Below are positions 16,755 to 24,095 of a stretch of DNA of 64,000 bases, piece after piece. Every line of letters begins with the position of its first letter. Position 1 is the stretch's first letter. A model generated the notes under the pieces. It saw only the letters and a list, made by a program, of their open reading frames with translations. It was not told the origin of the DNA and searched no databases. Source of the stretch: Xylophilus ampelinus (GTDB taxonomy: Bacteria > Pseudomonadota > Gammaproteobacteria > Burkholderiales > Burkholderiaceae_C); contig NZ_QJTC01000019.1 of the NCBI RefSeq assembly GCF_003217575.1, positions 18,195 to 82,194 on the forward strand. The letters run 5' to 3'. Made by a program: the position numbers and the translations under genes.

Positions 16755-17657
16755 TCAGCCCAGCCGGGTAATCAGGCTCGACGTATCCCAGCGTTTGCCG
16801 CCGGCCTGCTGCACATCCGCATAGAACTGGTCCACCAGCGCGGTCACCGGCAGGCGGGCGCCGTTGCGCTTGGCTTCGTCCAGCACCAGGCCCAGGTCCT
16901 TGCGCATCCAGTCGACCGCGAAGCCGAAGTCGAACTTGCCTTCGGCCATGGTCTTGCCGCGGTTGTCCATCTGCCAGCTTTGGGCCGCGCCCTTGCCGAT
17001 CACCTCCAGCACCTGCGGCATGTCGAGGCCGGCCTTCATGCCGAAAGCGATCGCCTCGGACAGGCCCTGCACAAGGCCCGCGATGCAGATCTGGTTGACC
17101 ATCTTGGCCAGCTGGCCGGCGCCGCTCTCGCCCAGCAGGGTCATCGCGCGGGCGAAGGCGGCGGCCACCGGCGCCGCGGCATCGAAGGCGGCCTGTTCGC
17201 CGCCGCACATCACCGTCAGCGCGCCGTTCTGCGCGCCGGCCTGGCCGCCCGAGACGGGGGCGTCGACGAAGCGCAGGCCGCGCCTCCGTGCCTCGGCCGA
17301 CAGTTCGCGGGCCACGTCGGCCGAGGCGGTGGTGTGGTCGACGAAGATCGCGCCGGCGTCCATCCCGGCGAAGGCGCCGTCGTCGCCTAGCACCACGCTG
17401 CGCAGGTCGTCGTCGTTGCCGACGCAGCAGAAGACAAGGGTGGCGCCGCGCGCCGCCTCGCGCGGGGTCGCGGCGTGCCGGCCGCCGAACTCGGCGGCCC
17501 AGGCATCGGCCTTGGCCGCGGTGCGGTTGTAGACGGTGACCTGGTGGCCGGCGCGCGCCAGGTGCCCGGCCATCGGGCCGCCCATCACGCCCAATCCGAG
17601 GAAGGCGACGGTCTGCGAGGCGGTGGCGGCGTAGGTCTTGACGGCGAGAGCGGGCAT
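16755..17657 (-). CDS. NAD(P)-dependent beta-hydroxyacid dehydrogenase (3-hydroxyisobutyrate dehydrogenase family)
   Basis: A 300-residue protein with the dinucleotide motif GLGVMG (residues 21-26), the family substrate motif DAPVSGG (132-138) and catalytic Lys185 in GAGQLAKMVNQ. It oxidises a beta-hydroxyacid such as 3-hydroxyisobutyrate, tartronate semialdehyde or a relative; specificity is not evident. Start chosen at ATG 17657. An upstream in-frame ATG (17819) would add 54 residues unlike the family. It stands alone, convergent with dolP across the repeat cluster. Confidence 0.9.
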   Translation of the reverse strand: MPALAVKTYAATASQTVAFLGLGVMGGPMAGHLARAGHQVTVYNRTAAKADAWAAEFGGRHAATPREAARGATLVFCCVGNDDDLRSVVLGDDGAFAGMDAGAIFVDHTTASADVARELSAEARRRGLRFVDAPVSGGQAGAQNGALTVMCGGEQAAFDAAAPVAAAFARAMTLLGESGAGQLAKMVNQICIAGLVQGLSEAIAFGMKAGLDMPQVLEVIGKGAAQSWQMDNRGKTMAEGKFDFGFAVDWMRKDLGLVLDEAKRNGARLPVTALVDQFYADVQQAGGKRWDTSSLITRLG

Positions 17658-17991
17658 GGGGGCAGACGGCTGAGGGGCCGACGGTAAAAAGCAACGATGG
17701 TACGAAAATTCCGTGCACGACGATCCGCATGCCAGGCCGCGGTGGCGAAGCCGGACCGCAGCCAGCGCCGCGAAGGAGTCGGGAGGGGCGAAGGAGCCGC
17801 AGGCGGCTGGCCACGGCACCTGGGGGAACGATCCGTCCGCTGCAGGCGCAGGGGACGCGAAGGAGGCCTCGTCTCGTAGGTGGTTCTCGTTTGATCGACG
17901 CTTTTTCTTCCTCCGCGTCCGCTGCGCCCGCCGACGGAGCGGTTCGCTTCGAAGGCGTACTCTACCGCATCAAGGCGTAGAAAGCCCCTTG
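17658..17991. other. Gene-free interval
   Basis: The 334 nt between the dehydrogenase start and the pilU stop hold no gene I can support. A short plus-strand open frame (to 17980) ends ...VRFEGVLYRIKA but lacks a credible start and is Arg/Gly-rich before that. The dehydrogenase promoter must lie near its right-hand start (17658-17750); no clear -35/-10 pair stands out. Confidence 0.5.
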
Positions 17992-19128
17992 TCAGACGAT
18001 GGCGAAATGCTCGGTGCCCGAGGCCAGGTCGGTGTTCTTCGCGCGCTGGCTGTTGAGCTTGACCTGCAGCCGCAGGTCGTTGAGCGAGTCGGCGTTGCGC
18101 AGCGCGTCCTCGTAGGTGATCGTGTTGCCTTCGAAGAGGTCGAACAGCGCCTGGTCGAAGGTCTGCATGCCCAGGTTGCGGCTCTTCTTCATGATCTCCT
18201 TGATCTCGGAGACCTCGCCCTTGAAGATCAGGTCGGAGATCAGCGGCGTGTTGAGCATCACCTCGACCGCGGCGGCGCGGCCCTTCAGGTCCTGCTTGGG
18301 GATCAGCCGTTGCGAGATCATCGCGCGCAGGTTCAGCGACAGGTCCATCAGCAGCTGGGCACGGCGCTCTTCGGGGAAGAAGTTGATGATGCGGTCGAGC
18401 GCCTGGTTGGCGCTGTTGGCATGCAGCGTGGCCAGGCACAGGTGGCCGGTCTCGGCGAAGGCGACGGCGTGTTCCATCGTCTCGCGGTCTCGGATCTCGC
18501 CCATCAGGATCACGTCGGGTGCCTGGCGCAGCGTGTTCTTGAGCGCGGCCTCCCAGCTGTCGGTGTCGAGGCCCACCTCGCGCTGGGTCACCACGCAGTT
18601 CTTGTGCGGATGCACGAACTCGACCGGGTCCTCGATGGTGATGATGTGGCCGTAGGAATTCTCGTTGCGCCAATCGACCATCGCGGCGAGCGTGGTCGAC
18701 TTGCCCGAGCCGGTGGCGCCCACCAGAATGCAGAGGCCGCGCTTGGACATCACGACCTCCTTGAGCACCTGGGGCACGCCCAGGCCGTCGACCGTCGGCA
18801 GGGAGTTGGGAATGGTCCGCAGCACCATGCCGACCTTGCCCTGCTGAACGAAGGCATTCACCCGGAAGCGGCCGATGGCGGCCGGCGAGATCGCGAAGTT
18901 GCACTCCTTGGTGCGCTCGAACTCGGCGGCCTGCTTGTCGTTCATGATGGCGCGCGCCAGCGCCAGCGTGTGGGTGGGGCCGAGCGGCTGGGGCGACACC
19001 TTGGTCACCTTGCCGTCGATTTTCATCGCCGGCGGAAAGTCGCTGGTGATGAAGAGATCGCTGCCGCCCCGGCTGCTCATCAGCTTGAGCAGATCGTTGA
19101 TGAATTTACTGGCCTGGTCGCGTTCCAT
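17992..19128 (-). CDS. pilU: Type IV pilus retraction ATPase PilU
   Basis: A 378-residue secretion-superfamily ATPase. Walker A GATGSGKS is at residues 137-144; Asp boxes, Walker B (VILMGEIRD) and His boxes (AETGHLCLATLHA) are intact. The C-terminal part lacks the PilT AIRNLIRE motif and matches PilU in length. PilU is a PilT-dependent accessory retraction motor. It is the last gene of a pilT / cNMP-protein / pilU cluster. Confidence 0.94.
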   Translation of the reverse strand: MERDQASKFINDLLKLMSSRGGSDLFITSDFPPAMKIDGKVTKVSPQPLGPTHTLALARAIMNDKQAAEFERTKECNFAISPAAIGRFRVNAFVQQGKVGMVLRTIPNSLPTVDGLGVPQVLKEVVMSKRGLCILVGATGSGKSTTLAAMVDWRNENSYGHIITIEDPVEFVHPHKNCVVTQREVGLDTDSWEAALKNTLRQAPDVILMGEIRDRETMEHAVAFAETGHLCLATLHANSANQALDRIINFFPEERRAQLLMDLSLNLRAMISQRLIPKQDLKGRAAAVEVMLNTPLISDLIFKGEVSEIKEIMKKSRNLGMQTFDQALFDLFEGNTITYEDALRNADSLNDLRLQVKLNSQRAKNTDLASGTEHFAIV

Positions 19129-19161
19129 TCGGTCGTCCTCGGAGGGGCGCTGTGCGCCGTG

Positions 19162-19791
19162 CTACTTGTTGTCGCTGAGCCGCGCGCTCACCACGCGCAG
19201 CCGCAGCGAGAGCTTGCGCGCCAGAAGGGCGATCAGGCTGGCGGCCATTTCCGATTCCGCTGTCATCATCTCGTCCATCGCGTCGGCGCTGAGCACCGCG
19301 ATCTCGCAGTCGGTGAGCGAGGTGCAGGCCGAGAAGCGGATGCCGCTGTCGAGCAGCGACATCTCGCCCAGGATGTCGCCGGGCCGGGTCTCGGCCAGCC
19401 GCAGCCGCTCGCCCCAGGGCTGGAGCCGGTCGACCGCGATGGTGCCCGAGAGCAGCACGATCATGAAGTTGCCGTACTCGTCCTGGCGGATCACGTCGCG
19501 GTTGGCCTGCAGGCTCGCGAACTCGAAGAAGCGCTCCATCCGGCCGACGGCGGCGGTGTCGAGCATGTTCATGTGCCGGTCCTTGGCCCACAGCTGCTGC
19601 AGCAGCTTCACGCCGCGGGCCGAGGCCAGGCGCTTGGCGCCCACCTCGACCGCCCGGGCCTCCCAGGGGATCAGGCGCGACGGGTCGACGCCCTGGTCGG
19701 CGAAGGCGGTGGAGAAGAAGACCGAATCCGCCCGGTCGTCGCCGGTTTTTTGCGGGGTCTTGCTGCGCAGCAGCCCGAGAATGCCTTTCAT
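19162..19791 (-). CDS. Cyclic-nucleotide-binding domain protein between pilT and pilU
   Basis: A 209-residue protein with one cNMP-binding beta-roll, about residues 80-190 (NFMIVLLSGTIAVDRLQPWG, LGEMSLLDSGIRFSACTSLT). No helix-turn-helix follows, so it is not a CRP-type regulator. The residues before the domain are helical and unrecognised. It has a good Shine-Dalgarno (GGAG) and lies 82 nt after pilT and 33 nt before pilU, so it is probably co-transcribed. This suggests it tunes pilus retraction in response to cAMP or c-di-GMP, which is inference. Confidence 0.85.
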   Translation of the reverse strand: MKGILGLLRSKTPQKTGDDRADSVFFSTAFADQGVDPSRLIPWEARAVEVGAKRLASARGVKLLQQLWAKDRHMNMLDTAAVGRMERFFEFASLQANRDVIRQDEYGNFMIVLLSGTIAVDRLQPWGERLRLAETRPGDILGEMSLLDSGIRFSACTSLTDCEIAVLSADAMDEMMTAESEMAASLIALLARKLSLRLRVVSARLSDNK

Positions 19792-19873
19792 GCCTGCTCC
19801 AAATGCGCTGTGTCGAATGCGCGTGCGGTGGGGGCGTGGTCGCGCTGGCCTGCGGCGGGCCGCAGGCAGCGGC

Positions 19874-20917
19874 CTAGCCGGGGAAGTTTTCGGGGATCTT
19901 GGCCTTGGCCCGGGCCTCGGACGGCGCGATCACGTTGCGGCGCACCAGGTCGGTCAGGTTCTGGTCGAGCGTCTGCATGCCGACGCTGTTGCCGGTCTGG
20001 ATCGCCGAGTACATCTGCGCGACCTTGGCCTCGCGGATCAGGTTGCGGATCGCGCTGGTGCCCAGCATGATCTCGTGCGCCGCGACCCGGCCCTGGCCGT
20101 CCTTGGTCTTGCAGAGCGTCTGCGAGATGACGGCCTGCAGCGATTCGGACAGCATCGCGCGGACCATTTCCTTTTCTTCGGCCGGGAACACGTCGATGAT
20201 CCGGTCGATCGTCTTGGCGGCGCTTGAGGTGTGCAGCGTGCCGAAGACCAGGTGGCCGGTCTCGGCGGCGGTCATCGCCAGGCGGATGGTTTCCAGGTCG
20301 CGCATTTCGCCGACCAGGATCGCGTCGGGATCCTCCCGCAGGGCCGAGCGCAGCGCGGCCGAGAACGAGTGGGTGTGCGGACCCACCTCGCGCTGGTTCA
20401 CCAGGCACTTCTTCGATTCGTGCACGAACTCGACCGGGTCTTCCACGGTGAGGATGTGGCCGTACTCGGTTTCGTTGAGGTAGTTGACCATCGCGGCCAG
20501 CGTGGTCGACTTGCCCGAGCCGGTGGGGCCGGTGACCAGCACCAGGCCGCGCGGCTTGAGGGCCAGGTCGCCGAAGATCTTGGGCGCGTTGAGCTGCTCC
20601 AGCGTCAGGATCTTCGAGGGAATCGTCCGGAACACCGCGCCCGCGCCGCGGTTGTGGTTGAAGGCGTTGACCCGGAAGCGCGCCAGGCCCTCGATCTCGA
20701 AGGAGAAGTCGACCTCCAAGAACTCCTCGTAGGCCTTGCGCTGGCTGTCGTTCATGATGTCGTACACAATGGCGTGGACCGCCTTGTGGTCGAGCGCATC
20801 GACGTTGATCCGCCGCACATCGCCATGGACCCGGATCATCGGCGGCAGGTCGGCCGAGAGGTGCAGGTCGGAGGCCTTGTTCTTCACGCTGAAGGCCAGC
20901 AGTTGGGTGATATCCAC
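19874..20917 (-). CDS. pilT: Type IV pilus retraction ATPase PilT
   Basis: A 347-residue hexameric motor that drives pilus depolymerisation and twitching. Walker A GPTGSGKS (residues 130-137), Asp and His boxes, Walker B (AILVGEMRD) and the PilT-specific AIRNLIRE motif near residue 285 are all present. The start is GTG at 20917 with Shine-Dalgarno GAAGGA. Divergent from yggS with only 40 nt between starts. Confidence 0.96.
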   Translation of the reverse strand: MDITQLLAFSVKNKASDLHLSADLPPMIRVHGDVRRINVDALDHKAVHAIVYDIMNDSQRKAYEEFLEVDFSFEIEGLARFRVNAFNHNRGAGAVFRTIPSKILTLEQLNAPKIFGDLALKPRGLVLVTGPTGSGKSTTLAAMVNYLNETEYGHILTVEDPVEFVHESKKCLVNQREVGPHTHSFSAALRSALREDPDAILVGEMRDLETIRLAMTAAETGHLVFGTLHTSSAAKTIDRIIDVFPAEEKEMVRAMLSESLQAVISQTLCKTKDGQGRVAAHEIMLGTSAIRNLIREAKVAQMYSAIQTGNSVGMQTLDQNLTDLVRRNVIAPSEARAKAKIPENFPG

Positions 20918-20957
20918 GGGGATCCTTCAAGATTTCATTTCGGACGCTTCGGCGATT

Positions 20958-21656
20958 ATGACAACGATTGGTAACAACATCCACCAGGTACACGACCGGA
21001 TCGCGGCGGCATGCGCCGCGGCGGGGCGGCCGGTCCACAGTGTGCGGCTACTGGCGGTATCGAAGACCTTCGGCGCCCAAGATGTGCGAGAAGCCGTCGC
21101 GGCCGGGCAACAGGCCTTCGGCGAGAACTACCTTCAGGAGGGCGTGGAGAAGGTGGAGGCGCTGGCCGGCAGCGGCATCGAATGGCACTGCATCGGGCCG
21201 GTGCAGAGCAACAAGACCCGGCTGGCCGCCACCCACTTCGACTGGGTGCATTCGGTAGACAGGCTGAAGATCGCCGAGCGGCTGTCGGCCCAGCGGCCGG
21301 AGGGCCTGCCGCCGCTCGACGTCTGCCTGCAGGTGGACATCGACGGCGGCGCCAACAAGTCGGGCGTGTCGCCGGCCGACCTGCCGGCGCTGGCGCATGC
21401 CGTCGCCGCGCTGCCCGGGCTGCGGCTGCGCGGCCTGATGACGATCCCCGAGCCGCAGGCCGACATGGCGGCGCAGCGGGCGGTGCATGCCCGCACCCGG
21501 GCGCTGTTCGATGCGCTGGTGGCCGAAGGGCTGCCGCTCGACACGCTGTCGATGGGCATGTCGGCCGACCTGGAGGCGGCGGTGGCCGAGGGCAGCACGA
21601 TGGTGCGGGTGGGCACCGCGATCTTCGGCGGCCGGACGCCGCCCGCGGCGCCCTGA
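20958..21656 (+). CDS. YggS-family PLP homeostasis protein
   Basis: A 232-residue alanine-racemase-fold PLP-binding protein. The PLP lysine is Lys36 in LLAVSKTFGA; AFGENYLQEGVEKV, WHCIGPVQSNKT and LSMGMSADLEAAV are family signatures. It binds and delivers pyridoxal phosphate rather than acting as an enzyme. Gene order pilT/yggS divergent is typical of proteobacteria. Its 3' end converges on lrgB, 16 nt away. Confidence 0.95.
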   Translation: MTTIGNNIHQVHDRIAAACAAAGRPVHSVRLLAVSKTFGAQDVREAVAAGQQAFGENYLQEGVEKVEALAGSGIEWHCIGPVQSNKTRLAATHFDWVHSVDRLKIAERLSAQRPEGLPPLDVCLQVDIDGGANKSGVSPADLPALAHAVAALPGLRLRGLMTIPEPQADMAAQRAVHARTRALFDALVAEGLPLDTLSMGMSADLEAAVAEGSTMVRVGTAIFGGRTPPAAP

Positions 21657-21672
21657 TGCGCCGGCCGGCCCG

Positions 21673-22398
21673 CTAGAACAGCCGGAACACCAACGGCATC
21701 AGCAGCGACGCCAGCACCACCTGCAGGCCCAGCGCCAGGCCGGCATAGGCGCCGGCCTCGGCGTTGACCTGCATGGCCCGGGCCGCGCCGATGCCGTGCG
21801 CGGCGGTGCCCAGCGCGAAGCCGCGGGCGGTCCAGCCGGCGCTGTCGGTCGGCACCCCCAGCCGGGCGAAAAGGTACTTGCCGCTGAGCGCGCCCACCAG
21901 TCCGGTCAGCACCGCGAACACGGCGGCCAGCGCCGGCACCCCGCCGATCGCCTGGGCGACTCCCATCGCGACCGGCGCGGTGACCGACTTGGGCGCCAGC
22001 GACAGGATCACCTCGCGCGGCAGGCCGAAGGCCCAGGCCAGCGCCACCGCGCTGGCGCTGGCCGCGGCACCGCCGGCCAGCGCCGCCAGCATCAGCCGGC
22101 CCCAGCGCGCCCGCAGCGCGGCGCGCCGCTGCCACAGCGGCCAGCCCAGCGCCACCACCGCCGGCCCCAGCAGGAAATGGATGAACTGCGCCCCCGCGAA
22201 ATAGGTGGGGTAGGGCACGCGCGCCGCCAGCAGGCCGCCGGCCAGCACCAGCACGCTCCAGAGGACCGGGTTGGCCCAGGGCGCCTGGCCGCGCGACGCG
22301 TAGAACCCCTGGGCCAGCACGTAGACGGCGAGCGTCGCGGTCAGCCCGAAGAGCGGGCTGGAGGAGAGGTAGAGCCAGAGCTCGACGACATCAGCCAT
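21673..22398 (-). CDS. lrgB: LrgB/CidB-family membrane protein
   Basis: A 241-residue integral membrane protein with six to eight helices and the LrgB signatures LSLAPKSVTAPVAMGVAQ and ALGTAAHGIGAARA. With LrgA-like partners it forms a putative murein-hydrolase exporter or pyruvate/glycolate-type transporter. Its start overlaps the upstream lrgA-like gene by 8 nt. Confidence 0.92.
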   Translation of the reverse strand: MADVVELWLYLSSSPLFGLTATLAVYVLAQGFYASRGQAPWANPVLWSVLVLAGGLLAARVPYPTYFAGAQFIHFLLGPAVVALGWPLWQRRAALRARWGRLMLAALAGGAAASASAVALAWAFGLPREVILSLAPKSVTAPVAMGVAQAIGGVPALAAVFAVLTGLVGALSGKYLFARLGVPTDSAGWTARGFALGTAAHGIGAARAMQVNAEAGAYAGLALGLQVVLASLLMPLVFRLF

Positions 22399-22789
22399 GC
22401 CGGCCCTCCCGCGGCGTGGCCGGTGCCGTGCCCTTGCCGCCGTTCGCCGCACCGCCCTCGCGCCCCGCCCGCAGCACCAGTGCCGTCACCGCGATGCCGA
22501 TCCAGGTCGACACCGCGATCACCGCCAGGATGCGGGCGCCATAGGCCTCCAGCAGCCCCAGGTGCGTCATCACGCCCACGCCCACCGGCACGAAGAGCAG
22601 CGACAGGTGCGCCAGCAAAAAATCCGCGCATGCCCCGACCGGACCGCGGACCGCCGGATGGAACAGCGCCACGAAGAGCAGCACCATGCCGATCACCGGC
22701 CCGGGAAACGGCAGCGAGAAGACGTGCGACAGCGCCTCGCCCACCGACTGGAACACCAGCAGCCAGGCCAGCCCGGCGATCGGCTTCAC
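22391..22789 (-). CDS. lrgA: CidA/LrgA-family holin-like membrane protein
   Basis: A 132-residue protein with four membrane helices; FPGPVIGMVLLF and AHLSLLFVPVGVGVMTH are diagnostic of the CidA/LrgA family. The start is GTG at 22789. The hydrophilic Gly/Ala/Thr tail overlaps the lrgB start, indicating coupled translation. Possible role in autolysis control or export of small carboxylates; no LytSR or CidR regulator is adjacent. Confidence 0.9.
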   Translation of the reverse strand: MKPIAGLAWLLVFQSVGEALSHVFSLPFPGPVIGMVLLFVALFHPAVRGPVGACADFLLAHLSLLFVPVGVGVMTHLGLLEAYGARILAVIAVSTWIGIAVTALVLRAGREGGAANGGKGTAPATPREGRHG

Positions 22790-22875
22790 GGTGCGGCTTT
22801 CGTCGTCGTCACAGGCCGGTGCTCATGCCGGGCTTTTCTGTGCCGGGCCGGGGGAGGCGCCGGCGTCCTGGGAGG

Positions 22876-23724
22876 TCATTTGAATATCACCGTCTTATTG
22901 CCGTCGAGCAGCACGCGGCGCTCGCTGTGCCACTTCACGGCGCGGGCCAGTACCTGGCTCTCGGTGTCGCGGCCCATGGCGGTCAGGTCCTCGACCGTCT
23001 TGCTGTGGTCCACCCGGGCCACGTCCTGCTCGATGATCGGGCCCTCGTCCAGGTCGGCGGTCACGTAGTGGGCGGTGGCGCCGATCAGCTTCACCCCGCG
23101 GTCGTGCGCCTGGTAGTAGGGCTTGGCGCCCTTGAAGCTGGGCAGGAAACTGTGGTGGATGTTGATCGCACGGCCCGCCAGCTTGCGGCACAGGTCGTCG
23201 GAGAGCACCTGCATGTAGCGGGCCAGCACCACCAGCTCGGCGCCTTCGGCCTCGATGATTTCGTACTGCTTCGCCTCGGCCTGCGGCTTGGTGGCGGCGG
23301 TGACCGGGATGTGGTGGAAGGGCACGTTGTAGCTGGCCGCCAGTTGGTAGAAATCGCGGTGGTTGCTGAGGATGGCGCGGATGTCGATGGCCAGCAGGCC
23401 CGATTTCCAGCGGAACAGCAGGTCGTTGAGGCAGTGGCCTTCCTTGCTCACCATCAGCACGGTGCGCACCGGCTCGGCCAGGGTGTGCAGCTGCCACTGG
23501 CCGCCGAACGAGGGCGAGAACGCGTCGAGCGCCGCCTGCAACGCGGCCCGGTCGAGCGTGGCGCAGGCGAACTGCACCCGCATGAAGAAGAGGCCGGTGG
23601 CCGGGTCGTTGTACTGCGCCGCGGCCTCGATGTTGCCGCCGCGCTCGAACAGGAAGCCCGAGACGGCGTGCACGATGCCCGGGCGGTCGGGGCAGGACAG
23701 GGTGAGGACGTAGGCGTGGTTCAT
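22876..23724 (-). CDS. purU: Formyltetrahydrofolate deformylase
   Basis: A 282-residue protein with an N-terminal ACT domain (LTLSCPDRPGIVHAVSGFL) and a C-terminal formyltransferase-fold hydrolase domain. The Asn-His-Asp catalytic triad appears in NIHHSFLPSFKGAKPY (Asn188, His190) and TADLDEGPI (Asp226). It releases formate from 10-formyl-THF and balances one-carbon pools, often in response to glycine and methionine. Convergence with glycine-linked control elsewhere in the window may be coincidental. Confidence 0.95.
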   Translation of the reverse strand: MNHAYVLTLSCPDRPGIVHAVSGFLFERGGNIEAAAQYNDPATGLFFMRVQFACATLDRAALQAALDAFSPSFGGQWQLHTLAEPVRTVLMVSKEGHCLNDLLFRWKSGLLAIDIRAILSNHRDFYQLAASYNVPFHHIPVTAATKPQAEAKQYEIIEAEGAELVVLARYMQVLSDDLCRKLAGRAINIHHSFLPSFKGAKPYYQAHDRGVKLIGATAHYVTADLDEGPIIEQDVARVDHSKTVEDLTAMGRDTESQVLARAVKWHSERRVLLDGNKTVIFK

Positions 23725-24095
23725 AGCCGCGGGATTGTCGCAGCAACCACCGATGCCGCCGCCGGCAACCGACCCGACCGACCGGCTGCCGCGCGCCGCG
23801 CGTCCGGGGGCCGGGGCGGACCGGGCAGTCGATCGTCGGGCCGGCAGGCAGGGGCGGCAAAAATCTGTCGGCCCCCCGCCACGGTCGCCGGTCGGGCGGC
23901 TGCGGGCATGCACAATGGCCGCTTGCCGCATTTGTATCTGGGAGGCGCGGCGCACAGCACGCTGGGGGCGCACGCCCCGCCGGGGGGCTCGCCCGCCGGT
24001 GTGCCGGGTTGCAGTCTCCCCGCGCCGATTCTCTACGCCATGACCTGCTGCCGCCTTCGCTCCCGCAACCTTTCGCCACGCCAGGCCCGCCGCGC
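23725..24095. other. Gene-free interval
   Basis: The 371 nt between purU and the GGDEF-EAL gene contain no supported gene, repeat or RNA. Sequence is strongly GC-rich with several Gly/Arg-type shadow frames. Promoters for the two divergent genes must lie here, but no convincing -35/-10 pair is visible. Confidence 0.5.

Noticed and set aside
17729..17980. 83-codon plus-strand frame ending VRFEGVLYRIKA
   Set aside because: No ribosome-binding site, Arg/Gly-rich N-terminal half, no recognised homologue; looks like chance GC-rich open frame.
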